This document shows positions 26,167-34,623 of a stretch of 64,000 bases of DNA, in pieces. The notes below the pieces were generated by a model. That model searched no databases. It saw only the letters and a list, made by a program, of their open reading frames with translations, and had not been told where the DNA came from. Every line of letters begins with the position of its first letter. Within the stretch, counting starts at the first letter, position 1. Origin of the DNA: Leptospira harrisiae (GTDB taxonomy: Bacteria; Spirochaetota; Leptospiria; Leptospirales; Leptospiraceae); contig NZ_NPDX01000003.1 of the NCBI RefSeq assembly GCF_002811945.1, positions 124,001 through 188,000 of the forward strand, in the 5' to 3' direction. The position numbers were made by a program, and so were the translations under genes.

Positions 26167-26760
26167 TTACCAGAGTCTGCCAGATTCGAATGATTCTGTT
26201 ATTTTCTTAAAACTTTCTTCCACAGATTCCTTTCGGCCAAACCCACCTGCCTCTTCTAATACAATAAAACCATGTAAGAGAGAACGTAAAATCCGTATCT
26301 TATGGACCGCCGTTTCGTCCAAACTTTGGAATTGAAAGACTTCCATACAAATTACCAAAATCCGATCACCCAATGGCTTTAGTTCAGGATCAGACTCAGT
26401 GGATTCAATGGTCAAGGGATATACATAAGGATGAGTCTTCGCAAAACTTCTGTAAGTATTTAAAAAATCAATGATTCTTTCGGAACCCTGGTCAGAATTT
26501 TTTAGTTTCAAATTAAGCCGATCACCTAAGATCTGCAAGGATCTTCTTTTCATTTCCCTTCTTACGTCTTCCAAATCCTGAATGTGGTTGTAAAGAGAAG
26601 GTGTCCGAATTCCTAAATTTTCCGCAAGACCTGCCAGACGAAATTCCGAAAGGCCTTGGTCCATAACCAAATCCCAAGCCGCATCCAAAACAAATTCTCT
26701 GGTGATTTGTGTTTGGCCTTTTTTTGGACGGCCTGGTTTGTGTTTTAGTTTTTTTGCCAT
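26167..26760 (-). CDS. TetR-family transcriptional regulator
   Basis: 197 residues. A basic arm ([14 protein letters not shown]) precedes the TetR helix-turn-helix: [20 protein letters not shown] and [21 protein letters not shown]. The C-terminal ligand domain contains the [13 protein letters not shown] pattern and [17 protein letters not shown], as in the WHG-type TetR subgroup. The gene overlaps the 3' end of the alpha/beta hydrolase by 16 bases, so both are expressed together; two palindromes in front of the hydrolase start are its likely operators, making this an autoregulated pair. Confidence 0.9.
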   Translation of the reverse strand: MAKKLKHKPGRPKKGQTQITREFVLDAAWDLVMDQGLSEFRLAGLAENLGIRTPSLYNHIQDLEDVRREMKRRSLQILGDRLNLKLKNSDQGSERIIDFLNTYRSFAKTHPYVYPLTIESTESDPELKPLGDRILVICMEVFQFQSLDETAVHKIRILRSLLHGFIVLEEAGGFGRKESVEESFKKITESFESGRLW

Positions 26761-27634
26761 AAAAGTTGTACGTCGGATGAAAACCGAATAGGATCTTCCA
26801 CAAAAGGATAGTGACCTGCATCCTTATATATTTTTACGGATCCATCCAAGGTATTTTTTATCCATTCCGCTTCCTCTTCTGGGGAATCAAAATCGGGATC
26901 TTTGGAGCCCATCACTACAATGACATTTCCTGATACAAGTGGCAATGCAGCTTCGCATTCTTTTTTAGAAGCGAACAACATGGATCTAACAACTGCCATA
27001 CGACCTTCTTCCTTTAGATTTTTTTTTAATTTTTCTGATCTTTCTTTTAAGTCTTTGGGAGGATGGAAAGGAAACAAAGATTCATAAAATGAAACCCAGG
27101 CAGCTGGTCCCCAAGGACCACGAAAGGCAAGTTGGATGAGTGCCTTCATTCCAAAAGACATTGGTTCTTTATCGCGAACAAATGGTCCAGACAGGACCAA
27201 ACCCAAAACTCTTTTTTTTCTTTTGAACGAATGTACACAGCCGAAGCTGCGGTCATTGAATTAGCGATGATGTATACATTTTCCAAATCCTTCTCTCGAA
27301 TGAATTCTAAAATATCTTCAGCAGTTTCCTTAGGCCCGTAAGAAGAAAAATTGATATCCGATTCTCCAAACCCACGCAAATCAAAACTATAAACAGAATT
27401 GTTTTTGGAAAGTATTGTGGCTAGTCCCTCATAACTTTCCTTTCTGTCTCCAATCCCTGGGAGGAAAATCAAATTTCGTTTGCCGTTTCCAAGTTGGGAA
27501 TAAGCCACTCGACCTTCTTTTGTTTGAAAAAAAGAAGTTTTAAAGGATGTTGCCTTCGTAAGATCCTCTCCCCAAATAAAGTATGGAAACAAAAGTAGGA
27601 AAATCATAAAAAAATTGTGGTAGATTGTTTTCAT
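26745..27634 (-). pseudogene. Exported alpha/beta hydrolase interrupted by a frameshift in an A8 tract
   Basis: Two overlapping frames join into one alpha/beta hydrolase of about 296 residues. The first (from ATG 27634) has a signal peptide ending FIWGE, strand FLPGIGDRKESYEG, the oxyanion/FDLRGFGESD block and the nucleophile motif IANSMTAAS. The second carries FVRDKEPMSFG, the acid loop MGSKDPDFDSP and the histidine in YKDAGHYPFVEDP. Frame is lost at eight A's (T8 at 27212-27219 on the plus strand); one extra A restores KEKK-RVLGLVLSGPF. Neither half alone has a full triad. It may be a sequencing error, a real mutation, phase variation, or recoding on A_AAA_AAA. Overlaps the TetR gene by 16 bases. 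Confidence 0.8.
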
Positions 27635-27636
27635 GA

Positions 27637-27676
27637 AAACTAATGATATTAGTTTATTTAACTAATGCAATTAGTT
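27637..27676. promoter_or_regulatory. Two tandem palindromic operators, probably for the TetR regulator
   Basis: AAACTAAT-GAT-ATTAGTTT (27637-27655) is a perfect 8-3-8 inverted repeat; AACTAAT-GCA-ATTAGTT (27660-27676) repeats it as 7-3-7. Centres are 22 bases apart, about two helix turns. They begin three bases upstream of the hydrolase ATG and lie 112 bases before the divergent ferredoxin-cyclase gene, so binding could control either or both. Confidence 0.7.
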
Positions 27677-27788
27677 TTTATGAAAGTTTTACTAAAAATG
27701 TTACTTTTTTCTCTAAACCCTGAATTTTCCGACTTGCCCTTCCCCTCTAACCGCAGATCATTCAATCACCCGAAAAAATTGGTGATCC

Positions 27789-29138
27789 ATGTCCATTGTT
27801 ACCTTCGAAGATAAAGAAAATTTTCCACTAGAGACGAACAAACCGGGGGCAACCATTCTGGAAACGGCCCTAAAACATGAATACCCGCTCTACCATCTTT
27901 GTGGGGGAAATGCTAAATGTACAACATGTAGGGTTTTTATTACCGATGGTCTTTCCTACCTAAGTTCACGAAATGAAAGGGAACAGACACTTGCTGAAAG
28001 AAAGGGTTGGCCATCTGAGATCCGACTCGCCTGCCAAACAGAAGTGTATGGAGATGTAACACTACGCCGAATCATAAAAGACAATAAAGATCTAAAAACA
28101 GTTACTAGTGAATCCAAATCTTCCAAAACCGGCGAAGAATGTTATGCAGTGATTCTATTTCTTGATATCAAAGGTTTTACCGCTTTTACCGAGTCAAGTT
28201 TGCCATATGATGTTGTTTTTGTATTGAATCGTTTCTTTCAAGAAATGAGTGAACCTATTATTAACAACGGTGGAGAAATTGATAAATTCATTGGGGATGG
28301 CATTTTGGCATTCTTCCAGTTGAAAAATAAAGACGAGGTCATCAAAAACGAAGATAGTTTACAAAAAGCTAAAAAGGAAACCATTCATTCGGCAATCCGT
28401 GCTTGCCTTCGTATGTTTGATCAACTTAAAAAGTTTAATTTTGAAATGAAAGATAGATTTAACTTTAGTTTTGACATTCGAATTGGACTCCATGCGGGAA
28501 ATGTAATTTACGGAGATATTGGACATTCTGAATACAAAAGCCAAACTGTGCTTGGCGATACTGTGAATGTAGCGAGTCGTCTCGAGGCCTTGAATAAAAA
28601 AACAAATACTAACTTTTTAGTTTCTGATGAAATTTATAACTTAATCGGATCTTCGCTTTCAGTGAATAAAAAAGTAATCACTAGGCTTCGCGGAAAATCA
28701 GATAAAATGACTGCCTATTCCGTTCTTGGATTTAAAACTTCGGATTCTATCCTTAGGATTCAAAAATCCTTCGATCATGTTTTAGAGAACAACCCACGTT
28801 GGGCATTAGATTACATTGAAAAATTAAAAACTTTTGCGGAAGATAACTTACTTCAAAAAACCGATGAAGTAGAAAATTTAATTCCTCCAGATGAATTATT
28901 AGTTACCATAGAATCCATTATTGAAAAATTAGGAAATCCTAAGTCTTTAAAAAAAGAAATCTCTAAACTAACTTCATTCTATGAATTGGTTGGTATTTCT
29001 AAAAAAGAATTTCCTAAACTAGTCCCCATTCTTATCTCTTCGATCAGAGAAAATCTTCCTTCAGAATGGAATACCGACTTAGAATCGATCTGGAATCAAG
29101 TTACAATGGACCTCACGATAGAAACAATCGAATCTTAA
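27789..29138 (+). CDS. [2Fe-2S] ferredoxin domain fused to a class III adenylate/guanylate cyclase
   Basis: 449 residues. Residues 1-100 are a plant/adrenodoxin-type ferredoxin with cysteines 38, 44, 47 and 82 (C-x5-C-x2-C-x34-C), enough for one [2Fe-2S] cluster. Residues about 115-325 are a class III cyclase: metal Asp in FLDIKGFTAFTES, second Asp in DKFIGDGILAFF with the purine-reading Lys, and LGDTVNVASRLEA with transition-state Asn and Arg. The catalytic set is complete, so it should make cyclic nucleotide, plausibly under redox control. The last 120 residues are helical and unassigned. No signal peptide or membrane span, so it acts in the cytoplasm. Confidence 0.9.
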   Translation: MSIVTFEDKENFPLETNKPGATILETALKHEYPLYHLCGGNAKCTTCRVFITDGLSYLSSRNEREQTLAERKGWPSEIRLACQTEVYGDVTLRRIIKDNKDLKTVTSESKSSKTGEECYAVILFLDIKGFTAFTESSLPYDVVFVLNRFFQEMSEPIINNGGEIDKFIGDGILAFFQLKNKDEVIKNEDSLQKAKKETIHSAIRACLRMFDQLKKFNFEMKDRFNFSFDIRIGLHAGNVIYGDIGHSEYKSQTVLGDTVNVASRLEALNKKTNTNFLVSDEIYNLIGSSLSVNKKVITRLRGKSDKMTAYSVLGFKTSDSILRIQKSFDHVLENNPRWALDYIEKLKTFAEDNLLQKTDEVENLIPPDELLVTIESIIEKLGNPKSLKKEISKLTSFYELVGISKKEFPKLVPILISSIRENLPSEWNTDLESIWNQVTMDLTIETIES

Positions 29139-29186
29139 AATCTTCCTTGCATTAGATTTACACTCTGACTTGATTAGATTAAAAAA

Positions 29187-30890
29187 ATGCATCCAGATAA
29201 AAGAAAAAAACCATCCGAAAGTTGGATTCGCTTAACAAATACTATACGACAATTAATTCAATCAAAACAAGGCCCTGCGGCCATCCGTTATGGAATTACC
29301 TTGATTATACTCGTGATTTCATTCAACGTTTTTAACGTCATTAATAGTTACGTGGGACGTGATTTTATTTCCTCTATCGAACAAAAAAACTCATCAGCAT
29401 TTTACACAAATGCAATCCTCTATGCAATTGTATTTATTATTTCTTCTGCTATAGGTTCTATCAATCGATATGCGGAAGAAAGATTAGGAATCCTATGGCG
29501 AGAACAACTCACCTGGAAGTTTACCGAAAACTATTTAACTGAAAGAACTTTTCAACAAATCATCGGCAATCCAGGAATTGAAAATCCTGACCAAAGAATT
29601 ACGGATGACGTAAAAGCTTTTACCACAACTACAATTTCCTTCACCTTACTCTTTATTGGTGGTATTTTCTCTGCGATTTCATTTTCCGGAGTTCTTTGGA
29701 GTATTAATCCTATTTTGTTTTTGATTGCAGTTGCTTATGCTCTTTCTGGAACTGTATCAACTATCTTTCTTGGAAAATCTCTGATTCGTCTTAACTATGA
29801 CCAGTTGGATATGGAAGCAAGTTACAGAGCAGATCTTTTGCATATCCGCCAACATGCTGAGTCCATAGCAGTTACCCATAGAGAAGCAAGAATGTCAGTA
29901 AGGTTAAAGTCTAGACTCCGGAAGTTAGTGAATAATTTCCGCAAACTCATCTCTATAAACTTACGACTAAGCTTTTTTACAAATAATTATAATTATTTTA
30001 TTCAAATAATCCCTATGCTAGTCATTGCACCGAGTTATATGAGAGGGGAAATAGAATTTGGAGTGATTACACAAGCGGCACTTGCCTTTACAACGTTACT
30101 CAATGCATTTTCACTCATTGTCACACAATTCCAATCCATTTCTGCATTTTCTGCAGTTGTCAAACGATTGCATTCGCTGGAAGTAGCGATGTTACATTCG
30201 GAGTCGGAAGCAAAACAAAAAAGAGAATCCAATTATAGTTCCGATGAAATTAGTTTTGAGAACTTTACTTTATACTCCAATGATAGATCTAAACTTTTAT
30301 TGGATCACCTAAATGTAAAAATCAAATGTAAGGAACGTTGGCTGATTACTTCCCCAGATGAAATCGTAAAACTCAGTTTATTTAGGTCCATTGCAGCGAT
30401 TAGTAACCACTCCGAAGGGAAAATTAAAAAACCAAGTTGGGAAGATATTCTTTTTCTCCCTGAACAACCTTATTTACCGCCAGGAAGACTCCGCAATGTG
30501 ATTGTACCTGCTTATAAAAACCTGGAAGTATCCGATTCAGAAATCCTTACAGAAATTAAAAAAATGGGCCTCGAAACTTTAGTGCGTCGATTTGGTGGAC
30601 TGAGGACATTAAAAGAATGGAACGAAGAACTATCGTTAGCCGAAAAATATAAAATTGCTGTGATTCGTGTTCTCTTTGTTCAACCAAAGTTTTTGATTTT
30701 GGATCGACCAGGATCCAGTCTTGGTAAATTTGAAATTTCAAAAATTTTAAAACTCTTTCACAAACTAGGAGTCTCCACAGTTGTGATTGCAAAAGATGAG
30801 GAAACCGTTTTGGAATATGACCACCACCTAAATATTTCTCATTTTGGGAAATGGACTTTAAGTTCAAGCCACGGAAAAAGCAACGAATGA
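29187..30890 (+). CDS. ABCD/YddA-type ABC transporter with degenerate nucleotide-binding domain
   Basis: 567 residues. Residues 1-340 form a six-span membrane domain of the ABC_membrane_2 (SbmA/BacA, YddA, peroxisomal ABCD) type, including WREQLTWKFTENYL and ENPDQRITDDVKAFT. A nucleotide-binding-domain-like half follows, but its motifs are broken: the Walker A position reads LITSPDEIVKLSLFRS with no G-x4-GK-S/T, Walker B is FLILDRPGSSLG with Arg where catalytic Glu belongs (R507), the signature is LSLAE, and the switch His is absent (VIAKDEET). ATP hydrolysis is therefore unlikely; SbmA-like proteins work without ATPase using a proton gradient. It overlaps the GH94 gene by four bases. Confidence 0.82.
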   Translation: MHPDKRKKPSESWIRLTNTIRQLIQSKQGPAAIRYGITLIILVISFNVFNVINSYVGRDFISSIEQKNSSAFYTNAILYAIVFIISSAIGSINRYAEERLGILWREQLTWKFTENYLTERTFQQIIGNPGIENPDQRITDDVKAFTTTTISFTLLFIGGIFSAISFSGVLWSINPILFLIAVAYALSGTVSTIFLGKSLIRLNYDQLDMEASYRADLLHIRQHAESIAVTHREARMSVRLKSRLRKLVNNFRKLISINLRLSFFTNNYNYFIQIIPMLVIAPSYMRGEIEFGVITQAALAFTTLLNAFSLIVTQFQSISAFSAVVKRLHSLEVAMLHSESEAKQKRESNYSSDEISFENFTLYSNDRSKLLLDHLNVKIKCKERWLITSPDEIVKLSLFRSIAAISNHSEGKIKKPSWEDILFLPEQPYLPPGRLRNVIVPAYKNLEVSDSEILTEIKKMGLETLVRRFGGLRTLKEWNEELSLAEKYKIAVIRVLFVQPKFLILDRPGSSLGKFEISKILKLFHKLGVSTVVIAKDEETVLEYDHHLNISHFGKWTLSSSHGKSNE

Positions 30891-33800
30891 ACCAAACGAT
30901 TCAGAACCAATCGAATCTTCAATTCCAATTCTTATCCAATGGCAATGTCCATTCCATTCGTTTTGAAAATTTGTTAGTCAATCTCTATCTTGGAAACGAG
31001 ATGGAACCTTGTACCAGTAATCTCTATCTAAGAATTCATTCCAAATCAAAATTGATATTAGCTCCTTTGTTTGGACCAAAATCAAACTCTCATTTTCAAA
31101 TTTTAGGTTCTACTTATCATTGCAAAGGGAGTTGTTTTGGTCTAGATTATACTTTATATTTGGAACTTCATCCAAACCTTCCTTCCTGGAGATACAAAGT
31201 ACAAATAATAAACCAAACCAAAGAAACTTTGGAATATGATTTGGTCTATGTGCAGGATATAGGAATTTGCGATTATGGTGCAGCCAGATTAAATGAATTT
31301 TTTGTCTGCCATTACATCCATCATGAACCAATTCTTTCAAACGAATATGGGTATGGAATTTTATCCAGACAAAACGAATCTGTATCAGGAAAACATCCTG
31401 CATCATTTTTGTTTAGTACCAATTCGATTGTATCATTTGCTACCGATGGTCTGGATTTATATCCAAATGGAATATACAACACACTTTCCACAAAACGAAG
31501 ACAGGGTGAACACTCAATCCTCGGTTTAAACAGAAAGAAAACCACCCTCAATTCTGGTGAATCAGAAGAAACATGTTTTTATGGGTATCTATTTAGCGAT
31601 CTAAAAACTTTAAAATCAATTCCTGAGTCAAAAGGACTCATCCAAAATATTTCCGCAGGATGGGAGAAAACTCCAAATTTTGGGAACACCTTTTCCAAAG
31701 CAAATCCTAGTCTTTTTACTACCGCAATACATAGGGAAGGTGAAACCATCAGAGAAACAGATTTAAAAACTTTTTTCCCAAACGAATGGCGAGAAGTGGA
31801 GTATTCCCCATCTGGGGTAATTCTTTCCTTTTTTACTGATACATCCACCCACGTGGTCTTAAAAGAAAAAGAGACCCTTTGCCTTCGTCCTCATGGACAA
31901 ATTCTAAGAACAGGGATTAAAAATGTTCCTGACGAATCATCACTGACTGCGACCTGTTATTTTAGAGGAATATTTTTATCTCAACTAACAGAAGGTCATA
32001 CAAGTATTAATCAATACTTATCACGTAACCATAGTTATCTAAGCTTATTTCAGTCATATGGATTTCGTATTTTTATGGAAGAGGATTCTGGTTTTGCATT
32101 ATTAGAGTCACCTTCTTTTATGCGTATGGATCCAAACTTAGTCGAGTGGATTTACCTATGGGAAAAAGAAGTTTTACGAATCCAAGTGGATTCGACCAAC
32201 AACAACCAAATTTCCATTTTATTAACAACAAACAATCTACAGGCGAAGCGATTTCTTTTCTCTTTTCATATCGCGCTAGACGGTGATAACGGAGCATTGG
32301 ATCTTCCACCGGTTGTCACAAAAAACAAAACAGAAATCAAAATCCTACCAAACCAGAAATCCCCCCTATTCCATAGACTGGAAGGCAAGGGATTCCAATT
32401 GAATGGAGAAAACTTTGATCAATGGAAGATTTCGGATGATCGAATTTTATTTCAGGATGGAAACTCCAGAGGCCTGTCCTATCTTACTGCAATCGTCCAA
32501 GTTGAATCGAGTTTACAATTCTCTATCCAAGGAAATTTAGTTTCTGCACCTACACTAACAGAGATAAATGAAAAACATACACCTGTTTTATCATACAATA
32601 AAAGTTTACCAAAAATAAAAACTCAAAACTTAGAATCAAAATCCTTCGACCAAATCAAAGAAATACTTCCTTGGTTCGAACAAAACGCACGCATTCACTA
32701 TCTTAATCCGAGAGGACTCGAACAATATTCAGGAGGAGGATGGGGGACAAGAGATGTTTGCCAAGGAGCTTTCGAATATTTGCTCGCTATGGGGGAAATT
32801 CAATCTTGCCGAACTCTGCTTCTCACTGTATTTGAGGAACAAAATGAAGATGGTGACTGGCCTCAATGGTTTATGCTCTTTCCCAGAGACAAATCGATAC
32901 GAGCAAATGATTCCCATGGTGATATTCTTTATTGGCCGATCCTTGCACTCGCTACTTATCTAGAACGAACCAATGACCTTCCCTTTCTCGAAGAAAAAAC
33001 GAAAGGAATTCATAACCAAGAACCATTTACGATCATAGAAGCATTAAAAAAAACAATTTCACTTATGAACAAACGTTTGGTGACAGAAACAAAACTTCCA
33101 ATATACGGAAATGGCGATTGGAATGATTCCTTACAACCGGTAAAAGAAGAATTTAGGAACCATGCTGTCAGCACCTGGACTGCTGAATTACAATCTCTAA
33201 CCTACAAAGCCTTAATCAAAATTTTCCATCTAACTGAGGATAAAGAAAATGAATCCCTCTTTCAAAGAGATCTAAAAATCATCGATCAAAATATTAAAGA
33301 ATTATGTATGAAGGATAATATCCTTACGGGGTTACGTTATTTTGATGATTTGAATTCACAAAAGTTTTACTTACACCCAAATGATACAAAAACAGGAATT
33401 CGATACAGTATCCTTCCGATGATTTATGGAATTTTATCTGAGACCTTAGCCCCAAAAGAAGCGCAAAACCACCTAACAATAATAAAAAACGAACTCACTG
33501 GTCTAGATGGAGTGCGTTTATTCGATACACCAATTTCTTATTCGGATGGGAACAGCATAGAATTCAAACGCGCAGAGACTGCCAGTTACTTCGGAAGAGA
33601 AATTGGACTCATGTACACTCATGCTCATTTACGTTATTGTGAAGCACTCGCATATATGGGAAAATCCGAAGACTTTTTTTACAACCTGAACTTGGTAAAC
33701 CCCATCGGTATCCAAACGAAGGTGAGTTCCTCTATGCCAAGACAGTCTAATTGTTATTATTCAAGTTCCGATGGCCAATTTTTAGATCGATACGAAGCAA

Positions 33801-34192
33801 AGGAAAACTATAAAGAATTATTAATTGGAAACATTCCACTAGAAGGTGGCTGGAGGGTGTATTCCAGTGGGCCTGGAATTTATATCAAACTTGTTTACGA
33901 ATGTTTGTTTGGAATTCGTTTCTTTATTGATCACCTGGAACTAGATCCAGTCCTTCCAAAAGGATTAGATGGTTTGGAATGGGAAATCCAGATACACGAA
34001 AAAAAACTTAAAATCATATATCATGTAGAATCAGAAAATGCATGTATCGAATCCATTCACCTCAATGGTGAACTCATGGAATACAAAAGAATAGAAAACC
34101 GATACCGAAAAGGTGGAGTTAAAATCAGCTTATCTGAAATAAAAGATTTTTTACAAGATGATTTAAACCAATTAACAGTGATCTTGCGATAA
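30887..34192 (+). CDS. GH94-family glycoside phosphorylase (large form)
   Basis: 1101 residues from ATG 30887 (ATGA overlap with the transporter, GGAAAAAG ribosome-binding site). The first half is beta-sandwich; from about residue 600 comes the alpha6/alpha6 barrel of GH94: YSGGGWGTRDVCQGAFE, EDGDWPQWFM, NDSHGDILYWPILAL, and GNGDWNDSLQPV, where the Asp of DWND is the family's general acid. GH94 enzymes cleave beta-glucosides with phosphate. Cellobiose phosphorylases are about 800 residues; the length here is nearer to 1,2-beta-oligoglucan phosphorylases, so a beta-1,2-glucan substrate is a reasonable guess. No signal peptide: a cytoplasmic enzyme, likely fed by the adjacent transporter. Confidence 0.85.
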   Translation: MNQTIQNQSNLQFQFLSNGNVHSIRFENLLVNLYLGNEMEPCTSNLYLRIHSKSKLILAPLFGPKSNSHFQILGSTYHCKGSCFGLDYTLYLELHPNLPSWRYKVQIINQTKETLEYDLVYVQDIGICDYGAARLNEFFVCHYIHHEPILSNEYGYGILSRQNESVSGKHPASFLFSTNSIVSFATDGLDLYPNGIYNTLSTKRRQGEHSILGLNRKKTTLNSGESEETCFYGYLFSDLKTLKSIPESKGLIQNISAGWEKTPNFGNTFSKANPSLFTTAIHREGETIRETDLKTFFPNEWREVEYSPSGVILSFFTDTSTHVVLKEKETLCLRPHGQILRTGIKNVPDESSLTATCYFRGIFLSQLTEGHTSINQYLSRNHSYLSLFQSYGFRIFMEEDSGFALLESPSFMRMDPNLVEWIYLWEKEVLRIQVDSTNNNQISILLTTNNLQAKRFLFSFHIALDGDNGALDLPPVVTKNKTEIKILPNQKSPLFHRLEGKGFQLNGENFDQWKISDDRILFQDGNSRGLSYLTAIVQVESSLQFSIQGNLVSAPTLTEINEKHTPVLSYNKSLPKIKTQNLESKSFDQIKEILPWFEQNARIHYLNPRGLEQYSGGGWGTRDVCQGAFEYLLAMGEIQSCRTLLLTVFEEQNEDGDWPQWFMLFPRDKSIRANDSHGDILYWPILALATYLERTNDLPFLEEKTKGIHNQEPFTIIEALKKTISLMNKRLVTETKLPIYGNGDWNDSLQPVKEEFRNHAVSTWTAELQSLTYKALIKIFHLTEDKENESLFQRDLKIIDQNIKELCMKDNILTGLRYFDDLNSQKFYLHPNDTKTGIRYSILPMIYGILSETLAPKEAQNHLTIIKNELTGLDGVRLFDTPISYSDGNSIEFKRAETASYFGREIGLMYTHAHLRYCEALAYMGKSEDFFYNLNLVNPIGIQTKVSSSMPRQSNCYYSSSDGQFLDRYEAKENYKELLIGNIPLEGGWRVYSSGPGIYIKLVYECLFGIRFFIDHLELDPVLPKGLDGLEWEIQIHEKKLKIIYHVESENACIESIHLNGELMEYKRIENRYRKGGVKISLSEIKDFLQDDLNQLTVILR

Positions 34193-34198
34193 ACATAA

Positions 34199-34230
34199 AA
34201 AACGTGTAGGGAATTTTCCCCACACGTTTT
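34199..34230. terminator. Bidirectional intrinsic terminator
   Basis: AAAACGTGT (34199-34207) pairs with ACACGTTTT (34222-34230) and the inner GGGAA with TTCCC, one A-C mismatch between them. T-runs follow on both strands. It sits between the convergent GH94 and glnK genes. Confidence 0.8.
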
Positions 34231-34258
34231 CCGATTTTTCCTTTGCAAAAAGGAAGAT

Positions 34259-34603
34259 TTAAATGGCGCTTTTTCCTTTTTCGCCAGTTCTGATTCGAAT
34301 GACTTCTTCGAGAGGAGAGATAAAAATCTTTCCATCACCGATTTTTCCGTCGCCACTTTTTGCTGCTTTCAAAATCGCATCAACAGTTGGTTTTACGAAT
34401 TCATCATTTACGGCAATTTCCAATCGAACTTTTCTTAGTAGGTTTACAGTGTATTCGTGACCACGGAATACTTCTGTTTTTCCTTTTTGTTGTCCGTAGC
34501 CTTGAACGTCTGATACTGTTAGACGATAGATTTCGTTTTTAGTTAATTCTGCTTTAACTTCTTCCAACTTATGTGGTTGGATGATTGCAATGATCATTTT
34601 CAT
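34259..34603 (-). CDS. glnK: PII nitrogen-signalling protein
   Basis: 114 residues with PII landmarks: IIQPHKLEEVKAEL, the T-loop VFRGHEYTVNL with uridylylation-site Tyr51, and GDGKIFISPLEEVIRIRTGE. PII proteins sense ATP/ADP and 2-oxoglutarate; the amt-linked GlnK type plugs the ammonium channel when nitrogen is plentiful. It follows amt by 20 bases and ends at a bidirectional terminator. The loop has a two-residue repeat KIGDGKI typical of the family's B/C-loop. Confidence 0.95.
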   Translation of the reverse strand: MKMIIAIIQPHKLEEVKAELTKNEIYRLTVSDVQGYGQQKGKTEVFRGHEYTVNLLRKVRLEIAVNDEFVKPTVDAILKAAKSGDGKIGDGKIFISPLEEVIRIRTGEKGKSAI

Positions 34604-34623
34604 AATGTTATACTCCTATTCCC

